A stretch of 64,000 nucleotides of DNA from DASUAS01 sp963720765 (GCA_963720765.1 CAVRGS010000005.1:134039-198038), one strand, 5' to 3'; counted from the stretch's first letter, positions 46,297-55,030 are shown. Numbers and translations: made by a program. The notes: generated from the letters alone by a model not told the origin.

Positions 46297-46626
46297 ATGC
46301 CCGAACCCCTCACCATGAGCCCGATCACATCCAGCCTGGCCGCCCTGGTGGCCACGCAGCGATTCACGTCGGCCGACGGCGAGCGTCGCTGGCAGGAGGA
46401 GGCGAACTGCCTCGGGGTGGACCCCGACCTCTTCTTCCCCGAGCGGGGGGCCTCCACGCGGGAGGCCAAGGCGGTGTGTCGGAGCTGCGAGGTGCGGGTC
46501 GACTGCCTCGAGTACGCCCTCGCCCACGGCGAGAAGTTCGGGATCTGGGGCGGTCTCTCCGAACGCGAACGCCGCCGCGTCCGCCGCCAGCGTGCCCTCG
46601 AGCGCCGCACCGCGCTCGGCGCGTAG
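46297..46626 (+). CDS. WhiB-family iron-sulfur transcriptional regulator
   Basis: A 109-residue WhiB-like protein starting at ATG 46297 after AAGGGAG. The four cluster Cys are Cys38, Cys61, Cys64 and Cys70 (CRSCEVRVDC), followed by the GIWGG turn and the basic ERERRRVRRQRALERR tail that contacts DNA. WhiB proteins bind a [4Fe-4S] cluster and the primary sigma factor in actinobacteria. The 20-residue N-terminal extension before the Cys region is modest. It converges on the formimidoyltransferase-like gene. Confidence 0.92.
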   Translation: MPEPLTMSPITSSLAALVATQRFTSADGERRWQEEANCLGVDPDLFFPERGASTREAKAVCRSCEVRVDCLEYALAHGEKFGIWGGLSERERRRVRRQRALERRTALGA

Positions 46627-46639
46627 GCCGGTCCCTGGC

Positions 46640-46656
46640 GTAGCGCGCCGCGCTAC
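46640..46656. terminator. Hairpin between convergent whiB and the FtcD-like gene
   Basis: GTAGCGC-GCC-GCGCTAC is a perfect 7-bp stem. It includes the stop codon of the minus-strand gene (46653-46655) and can terminate both transcripts. Confidence 0.5.
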
Positions 46657-47493
46657 CTCCTGGCGAGGCGCGCTTCGATCGTGTCGTCGGGCCCGATGCC
46701 CGACCACTCCCTGAACTCGTCGTCGCAGCGCGCCAGTTCGGCCGCGCTCACCAGGCCGACCAGCTCGACGCGCGCCACCTCGGTGCCCGCATCGCGCGCC
46801 AGTGCATCGACCGCGCGACATGCGTCCTGCAGTCCGGTGCGCTCGAGTGCCACGAGGTTCATCGAGACCTGCGCACGCCCGACGGATTCGAGGTACAGGC
46901 CGAGTGCACGCACGCCCGGGAGGCCACCGTCGCGCTCACGCACGCGCGTGCGCGATCGCGCGCGCGAGTCGCAGGTCGTCGCGCGCGAGCTCGCAGTTCA
47001 CCGCCACCAGGGGCGCACGCGCGCCCACTGCGATCGCACCGAGCGTCGGGTGCGGTCGCGCCGGGCCCACGTCGGGAGCGCGCGCGTGGAACGAGTCGCG
47101 TCGTGTGACGGGCAACGTGCGCGCGGTCACGTCGGCGTCGTCGTAGAAGAACACCGGCACGGCCAGCGTCTCGGCTGCCCAGGCCCCGAACGCGCGGGCG
47201 GCGTCGATCGCGTCGGCACGCGCGTGTCCGTCGAGCGCGACGAAGGGCACGACGTCGAGCGCGCCGAGGCGCGGGTGGACGCCGGCGTGCCGGGTCAGAT
47301 CCACGCGCTCGGCAACCGCCAGCGCCAGTGACCGCAACGCCTCCGGGGTGTCGTCGCCGGCCAGGGTGAACACGGAACGGTGGTGGTCGGCATCGACGTG
47401 CAGGTCGAGCAGCGCTACGCCGCACGCGGTGGCGAGCGCGTCGAGCACCTCTGGGTCGCGGCCCTCCGACACGTTCGGCACGCACTCGAGCAC
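46653..47493 (-). CDS. Glutamate formimidoyltransferase-like protein (one frameshift)
   Basis: About 279 residues. The start LECVPNVSEGRDPEVLDALATAC and LDLHVDADHHRSVFTLAGDD are hallmarks of formimidoyltransferases, the second containing the catalytic His. TRHAGVHPRLGALDVVPFV and FYDDADV continue the first subdomain, and VSMNLVALERTGLQDACRAVDALA lies in the second. An extra base near 46938 joins them. The enzyme moves a formimino group to tetrahydrofolate in His degradation, but no hut genes are near. GTG 47493 is preferred. Confidence 0.82.
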
Positions 47494-47545
47494 TCGTGCA
47501 GGGTACGGCCGTGCGCGCCCGAACACGCCGGTAGAGTGCCGCGCG

Positions 47546-48536
47546 ATGCGTCTCGGCCTCGCGCTCCCGCAGTACGACTACTCGGTGGCCGGCGAGTCGC
47601 CGTTGCCGTGGACACGCGTCGTCGAGTGGGCGCGCGCCGCCGAAACCGCCGGGTTCGACTCGCTGTGGCTGTCCGATCATCTCTTCCTCGACGTGGCCAA
47701 GTACGGCGGCCCGCCCGACCGCGAGGGATGTCTCGATCCGATCGTGGCCTTTGCCGCGCTCGCCGGCGAAGTGACGCGCGTCCGTCTCGGCACGCTGGTG
47801 TTGTGCGAGGCGTTCCGACCGGCCGCGGTGCTCGCCAAGGCGCTCGCCGGCCTCGACGTCGTGTGCGACGGTCGGCTCGACGTCGGCATCGGCGCCGGAT
47901 GGTACGAACCCGAGTACGCGGCGATCGGCATGGACATGCCGCGCCCGGGTGAGCGACTCGATCGTCTGCGCGAGGCGATCACCATCCTCCGCGGGCTGCT
48001 CGGCGGTGGACCGTGCACGTTCCACGGCGAGCACCACCGCGCCGACGGCGCCCGGAACGAACCACCCGCGGTGCAGACACCGTCGCCGCCGATCATCGTC
48101 GGCGGCAAGGGCGACCGTCTGCTCTCGTTGGTGGCCGACGTCGCCGACGGCTGGAACACGTGCTGGGTGTGGACGCCGGCGGCGTATCAGGAGCGACTCG
48201 ACGTCCTCGATCGCGCGTGCGACGAAGTCGGGTCGTGATCCCGAGTCGGTCACCCGGTCGCTCGGTCTCTACACCCTGTGTGGCGAGGACGAGCGTGATC
48301 TCGCCCGCCGCTTCGAGCGGCTGCAGGCGGCGTCGCCGCCGGGAGTGCTCGACGGGGTCACCCTCGACCAGTGGCGCGAGGGCCGTCTCGTCGGGACGGT
48401 CGACCAGATCCGCGCCCAGGCCGACGGCTGGGCGGCGCTCGGGGTGGAGACGCTGATCGTGGGTCTGGGGGCGGTCCCGTTCGCGGTGACGGCCCTCGAC
48501 GACCTCGAATTGGTGGCCCGGGCACTTCGAGGCTGA
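47546..48536 (+). CDS. LLM-class F420-dependent oxidoreductase (one frameshift)
   Basis: About 329 residues of the luciferase-like family, opening MRLGLALPQYDYSVAGESPLPW with AETAGFDSLWLSDHLFLD and TLVLCEAFRPAAVLAKALAGLDVVCDGRLDVGIGAGWYEPEY, the F420-binding branch pattern. An extra base near 48232 splits CDEVG from RDPESVTRSLGLYTL. The end (GTVDQIRAQADGWAALGVETLIVGL) is typical. Substrate unknown. It starts 52 bases beyond the divergent FtcD-like gene and precedes tatA. Confidence 0.83.
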
Positions 48537-48590
48537 CCATGGTCTCCGACCCAGGTACGCTGGTGGAACTCCCTCGAAAGGGTCCTCGCC

Positions 48591-48758
48591 ATGAACCTCG
48601 GCGCCACCGAGCTCCTCATCATCCTGGCCGTCGTCCTCCTCCTGTTCGGCAGCACGCGCCTGCCGAAGCTCGCCAAGTCCCTCGGGCAGGCCAGCAAGGA
48701 GTTCAAGAAGGGCGTCGACGGCGAGGACGACGACACCAGCGAGACCAAGAGCGCCTGA
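48591..48758 (+). CDS. tatA: Sec-independent translocase TatA/TatE subunit
   Basis: A 55-residue frame from ATG 48591. It has the TatA signature: a short N-terminal helix (ELLIILAVVLLLFGSTRLPKLAKSLGQASKEFKKG), where FG and the LPKL hinge lead into an amphipathic helix, then an acidic tail ending SETKSA. It should form part of the twin-arginine export pore. It lies alone, with no tatC nearby. I see it directly from the sequence despite its small size. Confidence 0.9.
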   Translation: MNLGATELLIILAVVLLLFGSTRLPKLAKSLGQASKEFKKGVDGEDDDTSETKSA

Positions 48759-48767
48759 GCGGGCCGT

Positions 48768-48792
48768 CCCCGAGCCGGCCTGAGCCCTCGGG
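48768..48792 (+). terminator. Possible terminator after tatA
   Basis: CCCGAG (48769-48774) pairs with CTCGGG (48787-48792) across a 12-base loop, starting 10 bases after the tatA stop. It lies 33 bases upstream of the sigma factor start. Confidence 0.4.
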
Positions 48793-48824
48793 AACCGAGC
48801 ACCCCCATCCCGTCGTTCTGATCC

Positions 48825-49337
48825 ATGGCTGACGGTGTCCCCACGTGGGAAGAGGTCGCGCGCGACTACGGGCGCTTCCTCTACAACGTGGCGTACCGCT
48901 TGGCCGGCAACGACGACGACGCACAGGATCTGGTCCAGGAGTCGCTCATCAGGATCCGCAAGGGCCTGGAGCGCTACGAGCCCGGGTCGTTGGAAGGCTG
49001 GTTGGCTCGGATCGTGACGAACGTGTTCCTCGACGAGGTGCGTCGGCGCAAGCGTCGACCCGCTGACGCCCTCCCCGACGACCCCGAGCGGGTGCTCCCC
49101 ACGAGCCCGGCGGCCGACGAGGTCCCCACCGGTCTCTCCGACGAGGTGCAGCGCGCGCTCGGCACCATCCCCGACGACTTCCGGGTGCCGGTCGTGCTCT
49201 GCGACGTCAGCGACCTCTCCTACGAACAGATCGCCGACGCCACCGGCGTGCCCATCGGCACCGTGCGATCGCGCATCCACCGCGGACGGCGCCTGTTGCG
49301 CGCCGCGCTCGTCGCCGACGGGGTGACCGGGCCATGA
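48825..49337 (+). CDS. ECF-family RNA polymerase sigma factor
   Basis: A 170-residue ECF sigma factor. Region 2 is FLYNVAYRLAGNDDDAQDLVQESLIRIRKGLERYEPGSLEGWLARIVTNVFLDEVRRRKRR. Region 4 is GTIPDDFRVPVVLCDVSDLSYEQIADATGVPIGTVRSRIHRGRRLLRAAL. The linker is short and no extra domain is present. The stop overlaps the ATG of the anti-sigma gene (ATGA), so the pair is coupled. It is similar in layout to SigE/SigR-type stress systems. Confidence 0.92.
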   Translation: MADGVPTWEEVARDYGRFLYNVAYRLAGNDDDAQDLVQESLIRIRKGLERYEPGSLEGWLARIVTNVFLDEVRRRKRRPADALPDDPERVLPTSPAADEVPTGLSDEVQRALGTIPDDFRVPVVLCDVSDLSYEQIADATGVPIGTVRSRIHRGRRLLRAALVADGVTGP

Positions 49338-49825
49338 ACGACGCGCACGGCGACGCCCTCGATCCCGACATGCTGTCGGCGTACCTCGACGGTGAGCTCA
49401 CCGCCGCCGAGCGTGCCGCGGTCGACGGGCGGCTCGAGTCGTCTGCCGAATGGCGCAACGAGCTGGCCGAGGTGCGCACCGCGCGCGACGCGTTGCGCGG
49501 CCTCCCTGCTCGCGACGCGCCCGCGGGCTTCTGGGACGCGGTGCGCGCGGGCGTGGCCGCCGACGACGAAGCGACGGACGCCGGCGACGTGGTGGTGCCG
49601 ATCACTGCTGCGCCCTCGCACCCGCGCCGCCGCCGCTGGGCGTGGATCGCGGCGTCCGCCGCGGCGGTCGCGGCGGTCGTGGCGATCGTCGTGATCCCGC
49701 ACCGCGACGAGGTGTCACCCAACGTCGCGGCGGTCGTCGCGCAGCACGGCGCGCAGGGTTCCGACAACGGCGACCCGGTGAGCATGCTCGCACCGGTCGG
49801 TCCGTTGGCGGGCTTTCGCCGATGA
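49334..49825 (+). CDS. Membrane anti-sigma factor without zinc-ligand Cys/His
   Basis: A 163-residue protein. The N-terminal LDPDMLSAYLDGELTAAERAAVDGRLESSAEWRNELAEVRTARDAL matches the anti-sigma ASD helix pattern, but the HxxxCxxC zinc motif of ZAS proteins is absent. A TM helix (RWAWIAASAAAVAAVVAIVVI) follows, with an extracytoplasmic tail. It should sequester the upstream sigma factor. It overlaps both neighbours in ATGA and ATGA tetramers, as expected of a regulator set. Confidence 0.82.
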   Translation: MNDAHGDALDPDMLSAYLDGELTAAERAAVDGRLESSAEWRNELAEVRTARDALRGLPARDAPAGFWDAVRAGVAADDEATDAGDVVVPITAAPSHPRRRRWAWIAASAAAVAAVVAIVVIPHRDEVSPNVAAVVAQHGAQGSDNGDPVSMLAPVGPLAGFRR

Positions 49826-50856
49826 TCGTGCTCGATCGAGCGCTGCTGCGGCGGCCGGTGACGGTGGCGCTGTGCACGCTCGCGGCGTTCGCAGTCGCGT
49901 GGCCGTTCGCGGCGTCGGCCGGCTCGGCGACGAGCGCCGACGCCCAGGAGGCGATCCGGCTCGTGCGCGGCACCCGCGACGCGGCCGCCGCCCTCGACTT
50001 CACCGGCGTCGCCACGATCACGTGGGCCACACCGGCGGGCAAGCGGTCGGCGCGGGTGCGGGTGAGCGACGTCGGTGGTGTGGTCTCGGTCACCGCGGCT
50101 GACGGCAACACCGTCGTCGACGAGGGTCGCCGCACCTACCTGCGCGACCACCTCGGCTGGACCGGTCTGATCGTCGAACCGAGCGCGCGCGAGCTCCCCG
50201 AGCCCGACCGGCGCTGGGCGCTGTCCACCGGCGGGACCCGCACCGTCGCTGGGCGTCCTGCCACCCTGGTGGTGGCCCTGCGCTCGGGAGGCGACCCGGC
50301 CCAGCGGCTGGCGGTGGACGACGCCACCGGGTTGCTGCTCGCTCGCGAGGTGCTGGGCCCGAACGGCCGCGTGGAACGGTCCCTGCGGTTCTCCAGCATC
50401 GACGTCGGCGAGCGCGACACACATGCGGTGTCACCGCCGGCCGACCTGCACACCAAGAGCGCCGAGAAGCTCACGTCGGTGCCCGACGGGTACCGCGCGC
50501 CGGGCGCCCCCGCAGGTTTCGAGTTGGTGACGCGCTCGCGCCACCCCGACGGCGTGTCGCTCTTCTACAGCGACGGTGTGTTCACCGCGTCGGTGTTCGA
50601 GCAGCAAGGCGATCTCGACTGGGGCGCGCTGCCGGGCGGCGGCAACGACACGCAGCTCGCCGACACGCGGACGCGCACCTACCACGAGGCGAGTGGCGAC
50701 GTCGCGGTGTGGGAACGCAACGGGCTCGTGTACACCTGCGTGACCGACGCCCCGAGTGACGTGTTCGCGCACATGGTCGGCGCGCTCGCGTCCGACGCGC
50801 GCTCCACACCCGAAGCGGTCGTCGACTTCGTGCTCGGCCCGTTCGGCTGGGGCTGA
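49822..50856 (+). CDS. MucB/RseB-like sigma regulatory protein
   Basis: A 344-residue exported protein. The signal sequence is VTVALCTLAAFAVAWPFAASAGSA, and the mature part has AIRLVRGTRDAAAALDFTGVATITWATP, a lipoprotein-like beta-sheet typical of MucB/RseB (LolA-fold), with YLRDHLGWTGLI and ALPGGGNDTQLADTRTRTYHEA. Such proteins sense misfolded or lipid ligands and control cleavage of the anti-sigma factor. The coupled order sigma/anti-sigma/MucB supports this. ATG 49822 overlaps the anti-sigma stop. Confidence 0.8.
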   Translation: MIVLDRALLRRPVTVALCTLAAFAVAWPFAASAGSATSADAQEAIRLVRGTRDAAAALDFTGVATITWATPAGKRSARVRVSDVGGVVSVTAADGNTVVDEGRRTYLRDHLGWTGLIVEPSARELPEPDRRWALSTGGTRTVAGRPATLVVALRSGGDPAQRLAVDDATGLLLAREVLGPNGRVERSLRFSSIDVGERDTHAVSPPADLHTKSAEKLTSVPDGYRAPGAPAGFELVTRSRHPDGVSLFYSDGVFTASVFEQQGDLDWGALPGGGNDTQLADTRTRTYHEASGDVAVWERNGLVYTCVTDAPSDVFAHMVGALASDARSTPEAVVDFVLGPFGWG

Positions 50857-50882
50857 GCCGCGACCGAGCTCACACGCGACGA

Positions 50883-50908
50883 ACCGGCGTCACCGAGGTG
50901 ACGCCGGT
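50883..50908. terminator. Strong bidirectional hairpin terminator
   Basis: ACCGGCGTCAC-CGAG-GTGACGCCGGT is a perfect 11-bp stem with a CGAG tetraloop. It lies between the convergent MucB-like gene (end 50856) and the second whiB gene (end 50924). Confidence 0.75.
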
Positions 50909-50923
50909 CCGGGAGCAGCTCGG

Positions 50924-51202
50924 CTAGCGGGCGATGGAGACGGGCGTCTCGATGCGGCGCCGGCGGAGGATGCGGCGTCGCTCACGCTCGGATGCGCCGC
51001 CCCACACGCCGTGGTCGATGCGGTACGTCAGCGCGTACTCGAGGCACTCGGGCTGCACCGTGCACTGCGCACAGATGCGGCGGGCCTTGTCGACCCCGAC
51101 GCCGTCGGACGGGAAGAACTCCCCCGGCGCGAGCGAGCGACAGCGAGCGTGGAGCATCCACTCCTGCTCGTTGTGGTCGGGGGGAGGGTTCAGGTCGTCC
51201 AT
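50924..51202 (-). CDS. WhiB-family iron-sulfur transcriptional regulator
   Basis: A 92-residue protein from the ATG complementary to 51200-51202 (an upstream GTG 51208 adds two residues). Cys21, Cys44, Cys47 and Cys53 (CAQCTVQPEC) bind the cluster; HARCRSLAPGEFFPSDG is the WhiB2/WhmD-like pre-turn, followed by GVWGG and ASERERRRILRRRR. WhiB2-like proteins control septation in actinobacteria, a tentative assignment. It is divergent from the HtrA protease. Confidence 0.92.
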   Translation of the reverse strand: MDDLNPPPDHNEQEWMLHARCRSLAPGEFFPSDGVGVDKARRICAQCTVQPECLEYALTYRIDHGVWGGASERERRRILRRRRIETPVSIAR

Positions 51203-51354
51203 GTGCACCCCAGTGCTTCGGCTCAGAGTCGAGTGGAGCGGGTCGTCCTGTTCAACGGTCCGGACCGGAGTCCGGTTCCCGTAGCCTGACAGAGATCCTA
51301 CGCCGCGTCCCGTCAGGTCCCGGCAACACTCGCTGCCCCGTCACAGGTGCCCCC

Positions 51355-52639
51355 GTGTCCGACGTCCCCACGGAACCCACGCCCAGCGAACACCCCCCGT
51401 CGTACGGTTGGGGCAGATTCGCGGCTTCTGGCCCGGTGGGTCCGGGCCCGACGGTCCCGGACCCCGACCCGCGCCGGCTCGCGCCCCCGCCGGTGCCGCC
51501 GCCGGCACCGCCTGCCGGAGATCGGAGCGGAGATGAGCGGCGGTCGGAGCGGAGATCGGCGCGGCGGTCGGAGCGGCTGGCGCTCGGCCGTGGTCGGGGG
51601 CATCGTCGGTGCGGTGGTCGGCGCCCTCGTGGCGGGAGGGATCGTCGCGGTCGCCGTCGACGACGACTCGGGCTCGAGCGGTGCCGGCGCGACCTCAGTG
51701 GTGCTGCGCCCGTCCGACCGCATCGGGCACACCAGCGACATCGCCCCGATCCTGCAGGCCGCGATCCCCGCGGTGGTGGCGATCGTCGACGACGGCGGTC
51801 CCGACTCGGGCGGGGCGGCCGGCACCGGATTCGTCATCTCGTCCGACGGCGTGATCGTCACCAACAACCACGTCGTCGAGGGCGCACGCGACATCCAGGC
51901 CGTCTTCTCCGACGGCACGCCACGCGACGCCACCGTGCTCGGCCACGACCCGAACAGCGATCTCGCGGTGGTCAAGGTCGACGCCACCGGTCTCCCCACG
52001 ATCGAGCTCGGCGACTCCGACCGAGTCCAGGTGGGCGACGACGTGGTCGCGATCGGCAACGCGCTCGCGCTGCAAGGTGGGCTCACCGTGACGCGCGGCA
52101 TCATCTCCGGCCTGCACCGTGAGGTGGGCACCAACACCGGGAGCGCGCTCACCGACGTCATCCAGACCGACGCCGCGATCAACCCCGGCAACTCGGGCGG
52201 ACCGCTCGTCGACGCGCAGGGTCGCGTCATCGGCATCAACACTGCGATCGCGGATCCCGGCAGCGCGCAGAACGTCGGGTTCGCGATTCCGATCACCAAC
52301 GCCAAGGCGATCATCGGGCAGCTCCGCCAGGGCCGTCAGCCCGCGTTGCTCGGCGTGAGGACCGTCGACGTCGACCAGGCGAGGCTCGATGGCAAGTCGG
52401 TCAACGTCGACCAGGGCGCGTTCGTGCAGGACGTCACCAGCGGGACGCCGGCGGCGCGGGCAGGGATCGAGGCGGGCGACGTGGTCGTCGCCGTCGACGG
52501 CAAGCGCGTCACCAGCGCCGCCTCGCTCGGGGGTGCGATCCGCGAGCACAAGCCCGGCGACGAGGTCGAGATCGAGCTGGACCGCGACGGCGAGTCGGTC
52601 ACCGTGCACGCCACCCTCGCCGAGGCGCCCACCTCCTGA
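51355..52639 (+). CDS. HtrA/DegP-like S1C serine protease (one frameshift)
   Basis: About 427 residues. The cytoplasmic N-terminus is Pro/Gly-rich, then a TM helix (SAVVGGIVGAVVGALVAGGIVAVAV). The trypsin-like domain has the triad: His in VTNNHVVEG, Asp in NSDLAVVKVD and Ser in GNSGGPLVD. A PDZ domain follows (GAFVQDVTSGTPAARAGIEAGDVVVAVDG). The protein degrades or refolds envelope proteins. An extra base near 51530 separates the Pro-rich part from the TM part; GTG 51355 begins the Pro-rich frame. Confidence 0.88.
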
Positions 52640-52679
52640 CCTCGGAGCAGCGGAAGCGACGCCCGCTACGCTGGTTCAC

Positions 52680-52952
52680 ATGTCGATGCAGTCCGAAGAG
52701 CTCGAGCAGGTACCCCCGGTCGGTCACGTCAAGGTCGTGTACCTCGGCCCGGTTGCACCCCACTGGGAGGTCCACGGTGTCTTCGGCGACGGACGCATGA
52801 TCGACGAGTTCCGTCAGCGCGCGGTCGCCCGCCTGCAGCTGCTGCCGCCCCACGACCCGCAGTTCCGCCGCAACCGCGAGCGGGTGGCACGCGACGCCGA
52901 GCGTGAGCACCTCATCCTCGAGTGGGACCTCGGGTACGACGAGGACAACTGA
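52680..52952 (+). CDS. Hypothetical protein
   Basis: ATG 52680 opens a 90-residue intact frame. The middle VKVVYLGPVAPHWEVHGVFGDGRMIDEFRQRAVARLQLLPPHDPQFRRNRERVARDAEREHLILEWDL is compact and charged. It has no signal, membrane helix or Cys. It follows the HtrA gene by 41 bases on the same strand, so the two may be cotranscribed. Function unknown. I find no known family, though the sequence looks conserved rather than random. Confidence 0.55.
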   Translation: MSMQSEELEQVPPVGHVKVVYLGPVAPHWEVHGVFGDGRMIDEFRQRAVARLQLLPPHDPQFRRNRERVARDAEREHLILEWDLGYDEDN

Positions 52953-52979
52953 GCCGCCAGCTCGTCAGCGCGGCGACGC

Positions 52980-53696
52980 CTAGGCCGCGGGGCCGGGATC
53001 CATTTCGGGATTGGGGTGCTCGCCGGTGACCATGAAGCCGACCCGTTCGGCGATCGTGACCGCGTGGTCGGCAATGCGTTCGTAGTGCCGACCGACCAGC
53101 GCCATCTGCACTGCGAGCAGCACCGCGCCTTCGTCGCTGCCGTCGCCGGAGAGCACGTGGCGGAACAGGCTCTTCGTGAGCTCGTCCATCGCGTCGTCCA
53201 TGTCGGCGAGCGCGGCGGCCCATGACGGGTCGGCGTCGGCGAACGCATCGATGGCGACGCGCGTCTGGTTGCTCGCCTGCGTGCCCATGCGGTCGATGAT
53301 CCCGCGCAGCTTCGGATCGAGCTGGTGCGGATAGAGGCGACGCGTCGTCTTCGCCACGTTCACCATCAGGTCGGCGCTCCGCTCGAGCTCGTGCGCGACG
53401 CGCATCACCGTCACGAGGAAGCGCAGGTCGTTGGCCAGCGGCTGTTGGCGGGCGAGCAGGAGGAACGTGCTGTCCTCGATCGTGTGCGTCAGCTCGTCGA
53501 TGACGTCGTCGGCTTCGATGACGTCTTCGGCCGCGTTCAGGTCGCCGTCGAGCAGTGCTTGGGTGCCGCCCGCGATCGCTTCGGTGGTGAGCGCAGCGAG
53601 GCGGATGACGTCGGTGCGGAGCTCGTCGAGGCTCTCGTGGAACGACTTGCGCGCGTCGCCCGCGGCGTCGCTGTCACTCAGTGGGGATGTGGTCAC
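52980..53696 (-). CDS. phoU: PhoU-family phosphate regulator (first copy)
   Basis: A 238-residue PhoU with two three-helix repeats. FHESLDELRTDVIRLAALTTEAIAGGTQALLDGDLNAAEDVIEADDVIDEL starts repeat 1. RFLVTVMRVAHELERSADLMVNVAKTTRRL and LALVGRHYERIADHAVTIAERVGFMVTGEHP hold the E(R/H)-D metal motifs of repeats 1 and 2. PhoU links Pst transporter state to PhoR. GTG 53696 is the likely start. A second, similar PhoU lies upstream at 54243. Confidence 0.9.
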   Translation of the reverse strand: MTTSPLSDSDAAGDARKSFHESLDELRTDVIRLAALTTEAIAGGTQALLDGDLNAAEDVIEADDVIDELTHTIEDSTFLLLARQQPLANDLRFLVTVMRVAHELERSADLMVNVAKTTRRLYPHQLDPKLRGIIDRMGTQASNQTRVAIDAFADADPSWAAALADMDDAMDELTKSLFRHVLSGDGSDEGAVLLAVQMALVGRHYERIADHAVTIAERVGFMVTGEHPNPEMDPGPAA

Positions 53697-53863
53697 GACG
53701 CCTCCGATGGGTCCGGTCCGGACGATCTTGTCGCGCGTGGCAGCAGCAGAGCCCGGATGCACCCTACGGCGCGTCGTGTCTTCAGCGCCCGTTTACCTGC
53801 CCGCCACATTGAGGCAACGGCGTCGAAACCCCGCGCCCGTACTGTGACTGTCAACCGAGAGCG

Positions 53864-53888
53864 GCTTTCGGATCCCCCCTCCGAAAGC
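53864..53888. promoter_or_regulatory. Perfect 9-bp hairpin upstream of phoU
   Basis: GCTTTCGGA-TCCCCCC-TCCGAAAGC forms a perfect 9-bp stem with a seven-base C-rich loop. It lies 168 bases before the phoU start, between it and the repeat array. It may terminate read-through from the upstream phoU or act in the leader of the downstream one. Confidence 0.5.
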
Positions 53889-53959
53889 AGTTCCGGGATC
53901 TGGCTCTTCTCGGTTGGGAGTGCGTGGCCGACGAAGAGTCGTACGGAGAGTGCGGGGCC

Positions 53960-54208
53960 GGGAAATCCCCCCTTCCCGGCCCCCCGCTCTCCGAGGGATG
54001 CGTGCGGCCCACGGCACGGGAAATCCCCCGCCGCCTTCCCGTACCGGGCCCCCCGCTCTCCGAGGGGCGAGTGCGGTGGACGGTGCGGGAAATCCCCCGC
54101 CGCCTTCCCGTACCGGGCCCCCCGCTCTCCGAGGGATGCGTGCGGCCCACGGCACGGGAAATCCCCCGCCGCCTTCCCGTACCGGGCCCCCCGCTCTCCG
54201 AGGGATGC
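53960..54208. repeat. Tandem array of 69-base units
   Basis: Four units start at GGGAAATCCC (53960, 54018, 54087, 54156). The last three begin exactly 69 bases apart; the first is 58 bases because the stretch between TCCCCC and the C-run is shortened. Units share GGGAAATCCCCCG, TTCCCGTACCGGG, CCCCCCGCTCTCCGAGGG. They differ mainly after GAGGG, where units 0 and 2 match each other and unit 1 differs. There are no unique spacers, so this is not a CRISPR. Confidence 0.85.
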
Positions 54209-54242
54209 CGCTGCGGGGATCAGCGATGGCACATGCGCCCCG

Positions 54243-54947
54243 TCATCGCCGGAACCTCCGCGCGTGGGAGTGTTCACCGGTCGCGACGAACTGCACCTGT
54301 TCCGCGATCGTCACGGCGTGATCGCCGATGCGTTCGTAGTGGCGAGCGACGAGCGCAAGTTGGACGGCCGCGTTGAGCCGCGCTTCGTCGACTGACGCGC
54401 CGCAATCGACCTCCAAAATGTGACGGAAGAGCCGACGCTCGAGCTCGTCGGTCGTGTCGTCCATGTCGGCGAGCGCAGCCGCCCACGACGGGTCGCGGTC
54501 GACGAACGCGTTCACTGCCACCCGCAGCTGCACGACGACCTGACGGCTCATGCGGTCGACGAGCGGTCCGGCGACGGCGTCGAGGCGGCCGGGGTGGAGA
54601 CGCCAGGTTGTGCGCGCCACGTTGACCATGAGGTCGGCGCTGCGCTCCAGTTCGTGCGCAATCTTGAGAGAGACGCCGACGAAACGGAGATCGGCAGAGC
54701 ACAGGCCGGGGAGGCCGATGATGCGGAGGCACTCGTCCTCCACTGCATGGCGCAACGAGTCGATCGCGTCGTCGTCCGCCACGACTCGGTCGGCGTGGTC
54801 GAGGTCGCCATCGATGAGCGCTTCGGTCCCCGACCGGACCGCGTCGAGGGTCAGCGATGCCAGCCGTACGACCTCGAGGCGCATCTCGTCGACGCGCTCG
54901 CTCACCGAGACGTCAGAGTGGGTCGGGACGACCTCCGAGGAGACCAC
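54243..54947 (-). CDS. phoU: PhoU-family phosphate regulator (second copy)
   Basis: A 234-residue PhoU paralog from GTG 54947. RVDEMRLEVVRLASLTLDAVRSGTEALIDGDLDHADRVVADDDAIDSL, KIAHELERSADLMVNVARTTWRLHPG and VARHYERIGDHAVTIAEQVQFVATGEHS carry the same helix and E-R-D metal patterns as the first copy, but with many side-chain changes, so the duplication is old. It sits next to, and diverges from, pstS, so this copy is probably the one coexpressed under phosphate starvation. Confidence 0.88.
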   Translation of the reverse strand: MVSSEVVPTHSDVSVSERVDEMRLEVVRLASLTLDAVRSGTEALIDGDLDHADRVVADDDAIDSLRHAVEDECLRIIGLPGLCSADLRFVGVSLKIAHELERSADLMVNVARTTWRLHPGRLDAVAGPLVDRMSRQVVVQLRVAVNAFVDRDPSWAAALADMDDTTDELERRLFRHILEVDCGASVDEARLNAAVQLALVARHYERIGDHAVTIAEQVQFVATGEHSHARRFRR

Positions 54948-55008
54948 TCCGTGATCATCGTTGTGGTCAGCGGTGCAAGCTTGGCACTCCTTCCACTGTT
55001 TCCCCCCT

Positions 55009-55030
55009 GTTCACCTTGCGGACACCACGC
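55009..55030 (+). promoter_or_regulatory. PHO-box-like direct repeat upstream of pstS
   Basis: GTTCACCTTGC followed by GGACACCACGC forms two adjacent 11-base units resembling the actinobacterial PHO box (GTTCACC direct repeats bound by PhoP/PhoB). It is 80 bases before the pstS start in the divergent phoU-pstS gap. The second unit is a weak match. Confidence 0.4.

Larger units (their letters stand above)
53697..54242. other. Gene-free 546-base spacer between two phoU genes
   Basis: I find no credible gene in this stretch. It holds a 9-bp stem hairpin (53864-53888), the palindrome TGACTGTCA (53845-53853) and a tandem array of 69-base units (53960-54208). All frames remain open across the array because 69 is a multiple of three, so the open frames on both strands are no evidence of coding. 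Confidence 0.7.

Noticed and set aside
53849..53854. TTGACA on the minus strand as phoU promoter
   Set aside because: No plausible -10 element lies 16-19 bases downstream.
53960..54208. CRISPR array
   Set aside because: The units are contiguous with no unique spacers, there are only about four, and no cas gene is near.
53693..54277. Repeat proteins from open frames across the 69-base array
   Set aside because: All frames stay open because 69 is divisible by three, and the products are low-complexity on both strands. I treat the array as non-coding.
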